Origin: JAVXCQ01 sp036659415
Lineage (GTDB): Bacteria; Bacillota; Negativicutes; Acidaminococcales; Acidaminococcaceae
Direction of reading: 5' to 3'
Assembly: GCA_036659415.1 (NCBI GenBank)
Contig: JAVXCQ010000001.1
Location: 77,558-141,557, forward strand
Length of the DNA stretch: 64,000 nt
Position numbers and translations under genes: made by a program
Notes under the pieces: model-generated
What the model was told of the DNA's origin: nothing
The model's database searches: none
Seen by the model: the letters and a program-made list of their open reading frames with translations, nothing else
In this document: positions 51,104 to 60,319 of the stretch, piece by piece
Layout: every line of letters begins with the position of its first letter
Position numbering within the stretch: the stretch's first letter is position 1

Positions 51104-53734
51104 ATGAAGCCTCTTCAATTAACCCTAACTGCTTTTGGCTCCTATGCCGAAACCCAACTCATCGACTTTACCCTCTTGGGCGATAAGTCCTTTTTTCTCA
51201 TTCACGGACCGACAGGTTCCGGCAAAACTACCATTTTGGACGCTATCTCCTTTGCCCTGTACGGCACAGCCAGTGGCGATTTGCGAGAAACCAAAAATCT
51301 CCGGAGCGACTACGCCCAACCTAGCAGCAAAACTCAAGTCAGCTTTAGTTTTCGTTCCGGCGACAAAAGCTATGAAGTGACCCGCTCCCCAGAACAAACC
51401 GTACAAAAAAAACGCGGTGAAGGCACTCGTAAATTACCGGCAGAAGCCGCCCTCATCGAATTAAAAGGTGCGGAGCGTCTGGTGCTGGCCAGCAGAAGTA
51501 ATGAAGTCACCCAACACATTGAAAATATTATCGGTTTCAAAGCCGAACAATTTCGCCAAATCGTGCTCTTACCCCAGGGCGAATTTCGACGCTTTCTCAT
51601 TGCGGAATCCAAAGAACGCAAAGCTATTTTAGAAACTTTATTCAAAACCGAAATTTATCGTCAAATCGAAAGTTTATTAGCCGAACGCAGTAAAGCTCTG
51701 GAGCAGGAATACAGCGAAAATAAAAGCGCCCGAGCCTATCTTTTGTCCACCGCAGAATGTGCTGACAAAACCCTCCTTTTAGCCAAAGTAACTGCTTATC
51801 AAAACCGTTTGGTCGCCTTAGAGCAAGCTAAAGCGGCGGCAACAACTGCGGTTAGTACCGCCCAAGTCGCCTTGCAAAACGCTCGCCAGTTAGCGGACGC
51901 CTTTAGCGAAGCACAAACAGCCTCCGCTACCCATTTAGCATTAGTCGACCAAAAAGAGGCCATTCACGCCCAAAAATTACAACTGGCCCAGGCGGAGCAA
52001 GCAGCTTTAGTTGAACCCTATTATAATAACTGTAATCAGTCTTACAAGAAATTACAAGCGTCTACAAACGCCGCTCAACAAGCACAAACCCAGCTAGTTA
52101 CAGGGCAAGCTCACCAGCAAAAGCTAATAGACCAGCTAAAGGCACTCTTGCCTCAAGCTCCTCTGGAACAATTACCCCAGCTTTTAGCCACCGCCGCTGT
52201 CGCCGTAGAAAAACTAGTAACCACCAAACAGACTCTGTCCAAACTGCACAAAGCTCAGGAAATTTTAGCACAACTGGTAGCACAAACCACAAAAGCTCAA
52301 CAGCAATTAAGCCAGAGCCACAGCGACTACCAACTAGCAAATCAGCAACTAACCGACTTGCGCCGCCTAGACAGGCAAAACCTCGCATTCCGGCTAGCTA
52401 GTGACTTACAAACAGGCAAGCCCTGTCCCCTTTGCGGTTCTGTGGAGCATCCCCAACCGGCCGCCGGTGCAAGCACCGTGCCCATCGACTTAGTGGCAGC
52501 AGAAGAAGCCCTCCAAACAGCACAAGCTAATCACCTAGCCGCTACCGGTACCAGCTCAGCACTGTCTGCCCGTCTAACTACCCAAAAAGCTCAATGCCAA
52601 GAACTGACACAAGAACTACAAGCTTGTGGCAACCCTAGCGTTACTACCCTATCTGCACAACTTGTTGCGCAAAAACAACAGCTAGAACAGTTGCAGCTGT
52701 TACAAGACTCTTACCAAGAAAATCAACTGACCTTGGCCACGGCCCGGGCACAAGTAATAAATGCCCTCAGCAATCAAGCCTCCCTCCAAACAGATTTTGA
52801 CCTGTACCGCAGTGAATATCAAGCTCAGCTAGCCGCGCACGGTTTTTTACTGTCAAATAACTTGGGAGCTAAAGACGCCTTAACGCAAGCACAAACTGCC
52901 TTTTTAGCAGCTAAACGTAGTCCTACAGCTTGTAGCGCACTCAAAGCTGCCATCAGCACCTATGGAGAACTCCTGGCCGCCGCTACCGACCGCCTAGAAC
53001 GGGCACAATTAGCCATCCACGGTCAAACTCCGCCGGAGCTAGCTGTTTTCCTGTCTACAGCCGACGCCGCCGCCACCGAGTTGCAAACACTTCAAAGTCA
53101 GCTAGCCGTCTTAAGACGAGATTTAACCCAAAATGAACAGTGGCTACAAGAGCTCACCACTTTGGAAAACCGCAGTCAGAAACTAGAAAAATCCTACCAG
53201 ATTGCCAGTGCCCTCACCCAAACTGCCCGCGGGGATAACGCTAGCAAACTGTCTTTTTCTGCTTTCGTCCTCCAGGCCATTTTAGATGACGTCCTGCAAG
53301 CTGCCAATCAGAGATTAAGTACCATGAGCCGTGGGCGCTATACTTTAAATCGCATGGACTGTGTCAGCGATGCCCGCCGCGAAAACGGCTTAAACCTAGA
53401 AGTTCTGGATAGCTTTACCGGTGTTTCCCGTCCCGTCAAAACTTTTTCCGGCGGTGAAATTTTCCTAGCGTCCCTGTCGCTAGCTCTCGGTCTTTCCGAC
53501 GTTGTGCAGGCGTATGCCGGTGGCATGAGATTGGATACCATTCTCGTAGATGAAGGGTTTGGTAGTCTAGACGCCGAATCCCTAGATATGGCGATTCGAA
53601 CTCTCACCGATTTGCAAAAAGGGGGTCGCTTAGTCGGTATTATTTCCCACGTCGCCGAATTACGGGAACGCATTGCTACTCGCCTAGAAATTATCCCTGG
53701 GCAACACGGTAGCCACGCTAAGTTCTACGTTTAA
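51104..53734 (+). CDS. sbcC: Exonuclease SbcCD subunit C (Rad50-like ATPase)
   Basis: An 876-residue SMC-like ATPase that works with SbcD. The N-terminal Walker A GPTGSGKTTIL (about residues 35-45) and Q-loop LPQGEFRRFL begin the ATPase head. Long coiled coils flank a zinc-hook CPLCGSVEHP near residue 440. The C-terminal part has the signature KTFSGGEIFLASLSLALGL and Walker B ILVDEGFGSLD. It is shorter than the Escherichia coli protein (about 1050) because of shorter coiled coils. Its ATG at 51104 lies two bases after the sbcD stop. Confidence 0.95.
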   Translation: MKPLQLTLTAFGSYAETQLIDFTLLGDKSFFLIHGPTGSGKTTILDAISFALYGTASGDLRETKNLRSDYAQPSSKTQVSFSFRSGDKSYEVTRSPEQTVQKKRGEGTRKLPAEAALIELKGAERLVLASRSNEVTQHIENIIGFKAEQFRQIVLLPQGEFRRFLIAESKERKAILETLFKTEIYRQIESLLAERSKALEQEYSENKSARAYLLSTAECADKTLLLAKVTAYQNRLVALEQAKAAATTAVSTAQVALQNARQLADAFSEAQTASATHLALVDQKEAIHAQKLQLAQAEQAALVEPYYNNCNQSYKKLQASTNAAQQAQTQLVTGQAHQQKLIDQLKALLPQAPLEQLPQLLATAAVAVEKLVTTKQTLSKLHKAQEILAQLVAQTTKAQQQLSQSHSDYQLANQQLTDLRRLDRQNLAFRLASDLQTGKPCPLCGSVEHPQPAAGASTVPIDLVAAEEALQTAQANHLAATGTSSALSARLTTQKAQCQELTQELQACGNPSVTTLSAQLVAQKQQLEQLQLLQDSYQENQLTLATARAQVINALSNQASLQTDFDLYRSEYQAQLAAHGFLLSNNLGAKDALTQAQTAFLAAKRSPTACSALKAAISTYGELLAAATDRLERAQLAIHGQTPPELAVFLSTADAAATELQTLQSQLAVLRRDLTQNEQWLQELTTLENRSQKLEKSYQIASALTQTARGDNASKLSFSAFVLQAILDDVLQAANQRLSTMSRGRYTLNRMDCVSDARRENGLNLEVLDSFTGVSRPVKTFSGGEIFLASLSLALGLSDVVQAYAGGMRLDTILVDEGFGSLDAESLDMAIRTLTDLQKGGRLVGIISHVAELRERIATRLEIIPGQHGSHAKFYV

Positions 53735-53771
53735 AAAACTACATTTATTAACTAACAAGGGGGTTCTTTTA

Positions 53772-54587
53772 ATGAAAAAAATGTTACTTTTAGGATTGAG
53801 TATGTGCTTACTAGCAACTAGCCTGACAGGCTGTGGGAATAAACCAGCACCGGCCACGAGCAAAGCCAAATTAGTCGTAGCGATGGAACTAGCCTATCCA
53901 CCCTTTGAAATGAAAGATGCTGCCGGCAATCCTACCGGGGTCAGCGTAGACTTTGCCCAAGCACTAGGCAAAGAGTTGGGCCGCGAAGTAGTCATTCAAA
54001 ATACCGCTTGGGAAGGGCTTATTCCTTCCGTGCAAACAGGCAAGGCCGACCTAGTAATCTCCTCTATGTCCGTTAATGCTGAGCGACAAAAAAGCGTAGA
54101 CTTCTCCGTCCCGTATGCTAATTCCATGCTGGGCATTTTAGCTAGCAAAAATGCCCAAATTAAAACCATTGAAGACTTAAATCAACCCGGCAAAAAAATC
54201 GCCGTCAAAATCGGTACGGTGGGCTTCCTCTATGCCAAAAAACACATCGACAAAGCCGAAATTATCGCTTTGGCCGATGAAAGTGCCTGTGCTGCTGAAG
54301 TCCAACAGGGTAAAGCCGATGGCTTTCTCTACGACCAATTAACCGTTTATAGGCATTGGCAAAAAAATCCTACCACTACTACCGCCATCTTCGTTCCTTA
54401 CCAAGATGTGGATAAATGGTGCGTAGCCGTCAAAAAAGGTAACACCGAACTGCTAAACCAGGTGAATGCCTTTATTCCTAAATACACGGCCAGTGGTGGT
54501 TTTGAGCAACTTTCACAAAAATACCTCCCGAGCGAAAAAGCCGCTTTTGATAAACTCGGTTTCAGATGGTTCTTTGATGTAAAATAA
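53772..54587 (+). CDS. Amino-acid ABC transporter substrate-binding lipoprotein
   Basis: A 271-residue type II solute-binding protein with lipobox LTGC (lipidated cysteine at residue 21). The mature protein begins KLVVAMELAYPPFEMKDAAGNPTGVSVDFAQALGKELGREV and contains DLVISSMSVNAERQKSVDFSVPY, both typical of polar amino-acid receptors. It heads a three-gene operon with permease and ATPase. The exact ligand (glutamine, histidine, arginine, cystine) is not evident; the conserved arginine and aspartate that bind alpha-amino-acid groups are in the expected places. Confidence 0.93.
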   Translation: MKKMLLLGLSMCLLATSLTGCGNKPAPATSKAKLVVAMELAYPPFEMKDAAGNPTGVSVDFAQALGKELGREVVIQNTAWEGLIPSVQTGKADLVISSMSVNAERQKSVDFSVPYANSMLGILASKNAQIKTIEDLNQPGKKIAVKIGTVGFLYAKKHIDKAEIIALADESACAAEVQQGKADGFLYDQLTVYRHWQKNPTTTTAIFVPYQDVDKWCVAVKKGNTELLNQVNAFIPKYTASGGFEQLSQKYLPSEKAAFDKLGFRWFFDVK

Positions 54588-54607
54588 CAGGCTACTTGTG
54601 AGGACTT

Positions 54608-55393
54608 ATGAAAATTTGGCAATTATTTTGGGCTCAACCACATAAAAAACTAAAACCAGTCCAAGTGTTCGTCAACTTGGGTCTGGTTTATTTAGCCCTT
54701 CTTGGGTTATTATGGGGCACACTGGCCACCCTTAATCTGACTTTTGACTTTAGTTTCGTTCAGGATTTTCAGCTAAGAATTCTCGATGGCTTTCTTTTAA
54801 CCTTTTATCTTAGTTTAGCCAGTCTTTGCTGTAGTCTGATTTTAGGCACCCTTAGCGCTCTGGGACAACTATCGCCTTTTCTGGCCTTGCGCTATCTGTG
54901 CCAAACCTATATTACTTTTATTCGTGGTACCCCCCTCATCACGCAAATTTATCTCTTTTTTTACATTCTCGGTACCGCCTGGGGACTGGAAAACAGATTT
55001 TGGTCGGGAGTAATTATCCTCTCCCTCTTTGAAGGCGCCTATATCGCAGAAATTATTCGGGGCAGTTTATTATCCTTAGACCCCCAGCAGCTAGAAGCAG
55101 CCAAAGCGGTGGGCTTCACTCGCAAACAAACACTACGCCACATTGTGCTGCCCCAACTTTTGGCACGAACTATTCCGGCCTTAACCGGGCAATTTGCTTC
55201 CATTATCAAAGATTCTTCCCTTTTATCCATGATTGCCGTCATTGAGCTAACCCAAACCTTTCGGGAAATAAGTGCTACTAACTTTCAGTTGTTTGAATGT
55301 TATTTTTTACTGGGACTTTTGTACCTAGCACTCACTCTCCCCATTGCCGTCATCAGCAAAGCTCTGGAAAGGCGGTTTAACTATGAAACTTAA
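54608..55393 (+). CDS. Amino-acid ABC transporter permease
   Basis: A 261-residue membrane protein with about five helices in the HisMQ/GlnP fold. The DGFLLTFYLSLASLCCSLILG segment is the conserved N-terminal transmembrane signature, and SLDPQQLEAAKAVGFTRKQTLRHIVLPQLLA is the EAA loop that contacts the ATPase. It has an unusual N-terminal extension (WAQPHKKLKPVQVFVNLGLVYLALLGLLWG) with an extra helix, common in Bacillota members. Its end overlaps the ATPase gene by 11 bases. Confidence 0.93.
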   Translation: MKIWQLFWAQPHKKLKPVQVFVNLGLVYLALLGLLWGTLATLNLTFDFSFVQDFQLRILDGFLLTFYLSLASLCCSLILGTLSALGQLSPFLALRYLCQTYITFIRGTPLITQIYLFFYILGTAWGLENRFWSGVIILSLFEGAYIAEIIRGSLLSLDPQQLEAAKAVGFTRKQTLRHIVLPQLLARTIPALTGQFASIIKDSSLLSMIAVIELTQTFREISATNFQLFECYFLLGLLYLALTLPIAVISKALERRFNYET

Positions 55394-56120
55394 ACTAGAA
55401 CAACTCTCTAAGTCCTATGTAGCCGGTCTGCCGGTACTAGCAGACTTGAATTTTGCGGCGGAACTGCACTCCTTAGCCATTATCGGTTCTTCCGGCTGTG
55501 GTAAATCGACCCTGCTGCGCATAATCGCAGGCCTCCTCTCACCAACTGCGGGGCGCTTGTGGCTTGAGGAAAAGGAAGTCCTCTTTCATGAAGCAACGCT
55601 TGCTACCCATCGCAAAAGTATTGGTTTCGTTTTTCAGCAAAACGGTTTGTTCCGGCACTGGACGGCCAGAGAAAATATTTTGCGGCCATTAATCCTAGTA
55701 CATAATTATTCCTACTCAGCGGCTCAGACCCGCACCGAAGAGTTACTCAGCCGCTTTGGACTTACGACAGAGGCAGAAAAAAAGCCCCACGCCCTTTCCG
55801 GTGGTCAGCAACAACGGGTTGCGATTGCCCGCGCCATCGCCGCCAAACCCCAACTGCTTTTATTGGACGAACCCACCAGTGCCCTTGACCCAGAATATAC
55901 CAATGAGGTCTTAGATATTATTGACGAACTCAAAAGTGAGGGCTTAGATTTTATTATCGTCACCCATGAAATGGGTTTTGCCCGTCACGCTTGCGATAAA
56001 ATCGGGTTTTTGGCCGAGGGTAAACTTCTCGAATATGGCGACAGTAATACCATCTTTACTGCACCCCAAACCCCCCAGCTCCAAAAATTCTTGGGCAAAA
56101 TGTTAGAATGGCATATCTAA
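55383..56120 (+). CDS. Amino-acid ABC transporter ATP-binding protein
   Basis: A 245-residue ABC ATPase: Walker A GSSGCGKST, Q-loop FVFQQNGLFRHWT, signature LSGGQQQRVAIARAI, Walker B LLLLDEPTSALD and switch histidine in FIIVTHEMG. It pairs with the receptor and permease upstream. The ATG at 55383 follows AAAGGCGG; the track-like longer frame from 55344 overlaps the permease and is not used. A long N-terminal stretch before Walker A is normal for the group. Confidence 0.94.
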   Translation: MKLKLEQLSKSYVAGLPVLADLNFAAELHSLAIIGSSGCGKSTLLRIIAGLLSPTAGRLWLEEKEVLFHEATLATHRKSIGFVFQQNGLFRHWTARENILRPLILVHNYSYSAAQTRTEELLSRFGLTTEAEKKPHALSGGQQQRVAIARAIAAKPQLLLLDEPTSALDPEYTNEVLDIIDELKSEGLDFIIVTHEMGFARHACDKIGFLAEGKLLEYGDSNTIFTAPQTPQLQKFLGKMLEWHI

Positions 56121-56138
56121 AACAGGAGGATTTTTCCC

Positions 56139-56954
56139 ATGCTAATTAAAACTCTCGTCGAAAATACTGCGCTCACTCCAGAGTTTCAAACTGAACACGG
56201 ACTCAGTTTATATATCGAAACCACCAAACATAAACTTCTTTTTGACGTCGGTGCCGATGCCTTATTCATAGAAAATGCCCAAAAACTAGGCGTAAAGCTT
56301 AGCGACATCGACCTCGTCATTATTTCCCATGGTCATCACGACCACGGCGGTGGATTAGCCGCTTTTTTGGCCGTCAATGACCATGCCTGTATTTATTATC
56401 AAAAAGGTGCTTTTGAACCTCATTTTGCCCAAACAGCAACGGGTGGCCAACGTTTTATTGGTTTAGAGCCCCAGCTAGTCACCAATCCCCGCTTACTTGC
56501 CGTTGACGGCGATCTCGTACTGGACGAAGAACTAACCCTACTGTCCAACGTAACTGGCCATAAATATTGGTCAGGGGCTAATGCTACTTTGCTAGATGCT
56601 AATCTCGTCCCCGATGCTTTTGCCCATGAGCAAAATCTCAGTATCAAACAAGGCACGCAAACCATCCTCATCACCGGTTGCTCCCATACCGGTATTATTA
56701 ATATTCTCGAACGTTTTGAGCAGCACACTCATCATACTGCCGCTGTAGTCATTGGCGGTTTTCATCTCTATAACCCGGGACTTAAGCAAACTGAACCCCT
56801 AGCTTTAATCGCCACCATCGCTCAAGAGCTGGCTCTGCGCCCCACCCAATATTACACCTGTCATTGCACCGGTCAGGAAGCCTTCGCCCAGTTGCAGGCA
56901 CGCCTAGGCTCCCAGCTCCAATACCTGGCTACGGGACAAATTTTAGAAATATAG
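56139..56954 (+). CDS. Metallo-beta-lactamase-fold hydrolase (MJ0301-like)
   Basis: A 271-residue MBL-fold protein. SHGHHDHGGG near residue 66 is the metal-binding HxHxDH motif; GCSHTGIINI (about residue 185) and the late ICHCTG-like YYTCHCTGQEAF supply further ligands. Members of this group are annotated as 7,8-dihydropterin-6-methyl-4-(beta-D-ribofuranosyl)-aminobenzene-5'-phosphate synthase-like or metal-dependent hydrolases; the reaction here is unknown. It follows the ABC operon by 18 bases with GGAGG, so it may be co-transcribed. A perfect terminator follows. Confidence 0.85.
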   Translation: MLIKTLVENTALTPEFQTEHGLSLYIETTKHKLLFDVGADALFIENAQKLGVKLSDIDLVIISHGHHDHGGGLAAFLAVNDHACIYYQKGAFEPHFAQTATGGQRFIGLEPQLVTNPRLLAVDGDLVLDEELTLLSNVTGHKYWSGANATLLDANLVPDAFAHEQNLSIKQGTQTILITGCSHTGIINILERFEQHTHHTAAVVIGGFHLYNPGLKQTEPLALIATIAQELALRPTQYYTCHCTGQEAFAQLQARLGSQLQYLATGQILEI

Positions 56955-56964
56955 CAGAGCTACA

Positions 56965-57006
56965 CAAAAGGCTACCCCCGTCGAACCCGACGGGGGTAGC
57001 CTTTTG
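56965..57006. terminator. Bidirectional terminator between the MBL gene and nrdG
   Basis: A 19-bp perfect stem CAAAAGGCTACCCCCGTCG (56965-56983 with 56988-57006) lies between convergent genes, with T-runs on both strands. Confidence 0.95.
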
Positions 57007-57032
57007 TTTTAGTGAGCAGAGCTCCTACTTTG

Positions 57033-57548
57033 TCAGTCTGTGCTCTCATCCCATAGCACCACTTGACCTTGTGCCAACGTTGCCGGTACCGCAATAATTC
57101 TTTGGTTCTCCGAACCACGAAAACGCAGATTAATATTCTTCTCGGCCAAATGAAATTCGCCGTCTACCAAAACATCAAGGTACGTCAATAACTCCGCCAG
57201 TACAGGCCCTGCTGTCAGTTCCTCTTCCCAGGTATAGCCACTATAACACCAAATGGTTTTCTGGGGATAAGCTGCCTTCACCTGGCGAACCAACGCCAAA
57301 ACCGCCGCCTGATTTTCCGGGGCTAAAGGCTCACCGCCTAAAAGCGATAAACCTTTGATGTAGTTGGGTGCCAAAGCCGTAAGCAGCTCTGCCGCCACCT
57401 GCGGCGTAAACGGCTCACCGTAAGCAAAATCCCAGGTTTCCGGATTAAAACAACCCGGACAATGATGTGCACAACCACTCACAAACAGGGCTACCCGCAC
57501 CCCCGGTCCATTGGCCACATCATGCTTTTTGATTACTCCAAAATTCAT
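57033..57548 (-). CDS. nrdG: Anaerobic ribonucleotide reductase activating protein
   Basis: Radical-SAM activase that generates the glycyl radical on NrdD. The 171-residue protein has the CxxxCxxC cluster in SGCAHHCPGCFN with NGPGVRVALFVSGC upstream and the SLLGGEPL SAM-binding motif. It lies 14 bases after nrdD, co-transcribed. Length and motifs match well, so no ambiguity remains. Confidence 0.97.
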   Translation of the reverse strand: MNFGVIKKHDVANGPGVRVALFVSGCAHHCPGCFNPETWDFAYGEPFTPQVAAELLTALAPNYIKGLSLLGGEPLAPENQAAVLALVRQVKAAYPQKTIWCYSGYTWEEELTAGPVLAELLTYLDVLVDGEFHLAEKNINLRFRGSENQRIIAVPATLAQGQVVLWDESTD

Positions 57549-57562
57549 CTTGTCGCCCCCAC

Positions 57563-59689
57563 CTATAAATGCAAAACTCGTGCTTTAATTTCTTTGGTTT
57601 TACCTACATTCCAAAAGTTTTCGCCTAAATACCCGCAGGTGCGTCGCGTTACCGTCATGAGCGCATGATCCTTGTTGCCACACTGAGGGCATTCCCATTC
57701 GTTATCAGCATTAATGATAATTTCTCCATCAAAACCGCAGGCATGACAGTAATCCGATTTTGTATTAAATTCGGCATATTGAATATTATCATAAATAAAT
57801 TGCACAACGTCTTCAATGGCTTCTCGATTATGACGCATATTAGGAATTTCCACATAGGAAATCGCCCCACCAGAAGAAATACTCTGGAATTGACTTTCAA
57901 ACTTAAATTTGGCAAAAGCATCAATGGGTTCACGTACATCCACATGATAGGAATTAGTATAGTAGCCCTTATCGGTAATGTCCGCCAGTGCGCCGAAATG
58001 CTCCTTGTCCAACCGGGCAAAGCGATAGCAAAGTGATTCTGCCGGCGTACCATAAAGACCGAATCCTAGGCCCGTTTCCTGCTTCCAGCGGTCACAAGCA
58101 GCACGCAAGGCCTGCATCACCCGCACGGCAAACTCTTCGCCTACAGGCGTAGTGTGACTAACCCCCTTCATCGCTTTGGTCATTTCGTACACACCGATAT
58201 AGCCCAAAGAAATAGTGGAATAGCCACCCTCTAATAATTGGTCGATGGTTTCTCCCTTGGCTAGACGGGCAATGGCTCCGTACTGCCAATGCACCGGGCT
58301 AACATCCGAGGTAATACCTTTGAGAGCATTATGCCGAAAGAGCAAAGCTTCCTTGCACAAGGCAAGTCTTTCTGTTAATAGCTCAAAGAATTTAGCTTCA
58401 TCGCCCGCCGCCAAAATACCGATTTGGGGTAAATTAAGAGAAACCACGCCTTGATTAAATCGCCCTTCAAACTTGTAGTTACCTGCAGCGTCCTGCCAGG
58501 GAGCCAGAAATGACCGACACCCCATGGGAGAAAAAACATTGCCCTCATAGTTTTCCCGCATTTTTTTAGCAGAAATATAATCCGGATACATCCGTTTTGT
58601 AGAACATTTAACCGCAAGACGAGTTAAATAATCAAAATTACCGCCTTTTAAACAGTTATGTTCATCTAACACATAGACTAGTTTAGGGAATGCCGGCGTA
58701 ATATAGACCCCTTTTTCATTTTTAATGCCTTCTAAACGTTGCCGCAGAATTTCTTCGATAATTAGAGCGTTTTCTGCCAAATATTCGTCGTCCGCACGCA
58801 AATTAAGAAATAACGTGACAAAAGGCGATTGACCATTAGTGGTCATTAAAGTATTAATTTGGTATTGAATTGTTTGCACACCGCTGGCTAGTTCACTTTG
58901 CAAACGCTTTTGCAGAATTTTTTCCATCACGGCAGGAGCTACCCCTGGGGTTAGTTCCTTTAATTGAGCACGAAACTTATCCGCACTCCGGCGCAAATAT
59001 TTACCTAGATGCCTTAAATCCACGGACTGACCGCCATACTGACTACTGGCCACTGAGGCAATAATTTGAGTCAAAATCGTACACGCCACCTGAAAGCTTT
59101 TAGGACTTTCAATCAGCTTACCATTCATCACCGTGCCGTTATCCAGCATATCACCCATATTAATCAGGCAACAGTTAAAAATCGGCTGAATAAAATAGTC
59201 CGCATCGTGAAAATGCAAAACTCCCGCATCGTGTGCCTGGGAGATTTTTTCCGGCAAAATCAACCGTCTGGTTAAATCTTTGGAAACTTCACCGGCGATT
59301 AAGTCCCGTTGCGTAGAAACCATCGTAGCATTTTTATTGGAATTTTCTTCCATCACATCTTTGTTGCTGTTGCGAATTAGGGAAAGAATAGATTCGTCCG
59401 TGGTATTGGACTTGCGTACCAAGGCTCGTTTATATCGATAAATAATATAAGCTTTCGCCAATACAAATTTACCGGCTGCCATTAACTGCTGTTCCACCAA
59501 ATCTTGAATTTCTTCCACCAAGAGTAACTCTTTAGCTACGTTACCCACTTCTTCTGCCATTGCTACTAGCTGAGCGTGGTCAATTTGTTCTCCCGGCACT
59601 ACTGCCTGATTAGCTTTAGTAATCGCAAGGATAATTTTATTCAAATCAAAGTCTACTTGCGTGCCGTCACGTTTAATCACCTGCATCAT
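57563..59689 (-). CDS. nrdD: Anaerobic (class III) ribonucleoside-triphosphate reductase
   Basis: Oxygen-sensitive enzyme that makes deoxyribonucleotides with a glycyl radical. About 708 residues. The N-terminal ATP-cone (residues 1-90, KRDGTQVDFDLNKIILAITKAN) is followed by the catalytic ten-stranded barrel, a zinc-binding domain with CHACG and CPQCG, and the radical glycine in RRTCGYLG near the C-terminus. The ATG at 59689 follows AGAGGG by five bases; the next codon is also ATG. Upstream are two promoters, candidate NrdR boxes and a Fur box, so both dNTP levels and iron may control it. Confidence 0.97.
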   Translation of the reverse strand: MMQVIKRDGTQVDFDLNKIILAITKANQAVVPGEQIDHAQLVAMAEEVGNVAKELLLVEEIQDLVEQQLMAAGKFVLAKAYIIYRYKRALVRKSNTTDESILSLIRNSNKDVMEENSNKNATMVSTQRDLIAGEVSKDLTRRLILPEKISQAHDAGVLHFHDADYFIQPIFNCCLINMGDMLDNGTVMNGKLIESPKSFQVACTILTQIIASVASSQYGGQSVDLRHLGKYLRRSADKFRAQLKELTPGVAPAVMEKILQKRLQSELASGVQTIQYQINTLMTTNGQSPFVTLFLNLRADDEYLAENALIIEEILRQRLEGIKNEKGVYITPAFPKLVYVLDEHNCLKGGNFDYLTRLAVKCSTKRMYPDYISAKKMRENYEGNVFSPMGCRSFLAPWQDAAGNYKFEGRFNQGVVSLNLPQIGILAAGDEAKFFELLTERLALCKEALLFRHNALKGITSDVSPVHWQYGAIARLAKGETIDQLLEGGYSTISLGYIGVYEMTKAMKGVSHTTPVGEEFAVRVMQALRAACDRWKQETGLGFGLYGTPAESLCYRFARLDKEHFGALADITDKGYYTNSYHVDVREPIDAFAKFKFESQFQSISSGGAISYVEIPNMRHNREAIEDVVQFIYDNIQYAEFNTKSDYCHACGFDGEIIINADNEWECPQCGNKDHALMTVTRRTCGYLGENFWNVGKTKEIKARVLHL

Positions 59690-59716
59690 TTTACCCTCTT
59701 TCAGTGCCATTTCTAT

Positions 59717-59731
59717 AGATAATGATTATCT
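59717..59731. promoter_or_regulatory. Fur box (7-1-7) in the nrdD leader
   Basis: AGATAATGATTATCT differs from the TGATAATNATTATCA Fur operator only at its two outermost bases. It lies 27 bases upstream of the nrdD start, downstream of the proximal promoter. Confidence 0.7.
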
Positions 59732-59744
59732 GAATACGCTTAAC

Positions 59745-59773
59745 AGCATACTCTAAAATATCCGGCTTGTCAA
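59745..59773 (-). promoter_or_regulatory. Proximal promoter of nrdD
   Basis: Minus-strand perfect -35 TTGACA (59768-59773), 17-base spacer, -10 TATGCT (59745-59750). Confidence 0.7.
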
Positions 59774-59780
59774 AATAAAA

Positions 59781-59826
59781 CCACCATATATAGTAGTTTT
59801 TTCTATTTTGTATCAACATTTAGTGT
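59781..59826 (-). promoter_or_regulatory. Tandem NrdR boxes overlapping the distal nrdD promoter
   Basis: Two 16-base elements match the NrdR consensus acaCwAtATmTwGtgt at about 12 of 16 (59781-59796) and 11 of 16 positions (59811-59826). They are 30 bases apart, near three helical turns as usual for NrdR sites. A second promoter (-35 TTGATA at 59811-59816, -10 TATATA at 59787-59792, 18-base spacer) is covered by both boxes. nrdR is outside the window. Confidence 0.6.
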
Positions 59827-59880
59827 TTTCTGAAAATTCTGCGACTATTTTTGGTTCTCTCTTTACCGATATTTTACGAC

Positions 59881-59918
59881 AAAAAAGCGTTCTACCGCCT
59901 AGGGTAGAACGCTTTAAA
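59881..59918 (-). terminator. Terminator after the 56-residue membrane protein gene
   Basis: Stem AAAGCGTTCTACC/GGTAGAACGCTTT around a 6-base centre, with TTTTTT on the minus strand. It separates the small gene from the nrdD control region. Confidence 0.9.
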
Positions 59919-59939
59919 TTTATTTTTATGCAACTAGCA

Positions 59940-60110
59940 TTACATTAATTCTGCTGGTAATAACCCAAACAAAGAGCCAACTTGATAAGCTGACCACACC
60001 ACCAAAATCACACTAACCAAAATATAGGACCAGTTTCTGTCCCGAATACTTACGTATAAACAACGGATAAGGCAAACTAAAATGACTACCCACATAATCT
60101 GCGCACTCAT
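59940..60110 (-). CDS. Small 56-residue membrane protein
   Basis: A short frame with a very good ribosome binding site (AGGAGGGG four bases before the ATG at 60110), own promoter (TTGACT/TACTAT with 17-base spacing at 60163-60191) and a strong downstream terminator. The protein has two hydrophobic segments (IMWVVILVCLIRCLYV and YILVSVILVVWSAYQVGSLFGLL) separated by a charged SIRDRNWS turn, so it is probably a two-helix membrane protein. I do not recognise a family. The expression signals are better than for many larger genes, which is why I call it. Confidence 0.72.
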   Translation of the reverse strand: MSAQIMWVVILVCLIRCLYVSIRDRNWSYILVSVILVVWSAYQVGSLFGLLPAELM

Positions 60111-60162
60111 CAAACCCCTCCTAACGCAAAAATGAACTCCCTACCTGCTGAACTCTAAACAA

Positions 60163-60191
60163 ATAGTAACACCACCAACAAACGTAGTCAA
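60163..60191 (-). promoter_or_regulatory. Promoter of the 56-residue membrane protein gene
   Basis: Minus-strand -35 TTGACT (60186-60191), 17-base spacer, -10 TACTAT (60163-60168). Confidence 0.7.
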
Positions 60192-60239
60192 CTACTTGCA
60201 AAAAGCTCCCTAGCAACTAAGTAACATCTTCATTATATA

Positions 60240-60315
<76 letters not shown>

Positions 60316-60319
60316 ATAT

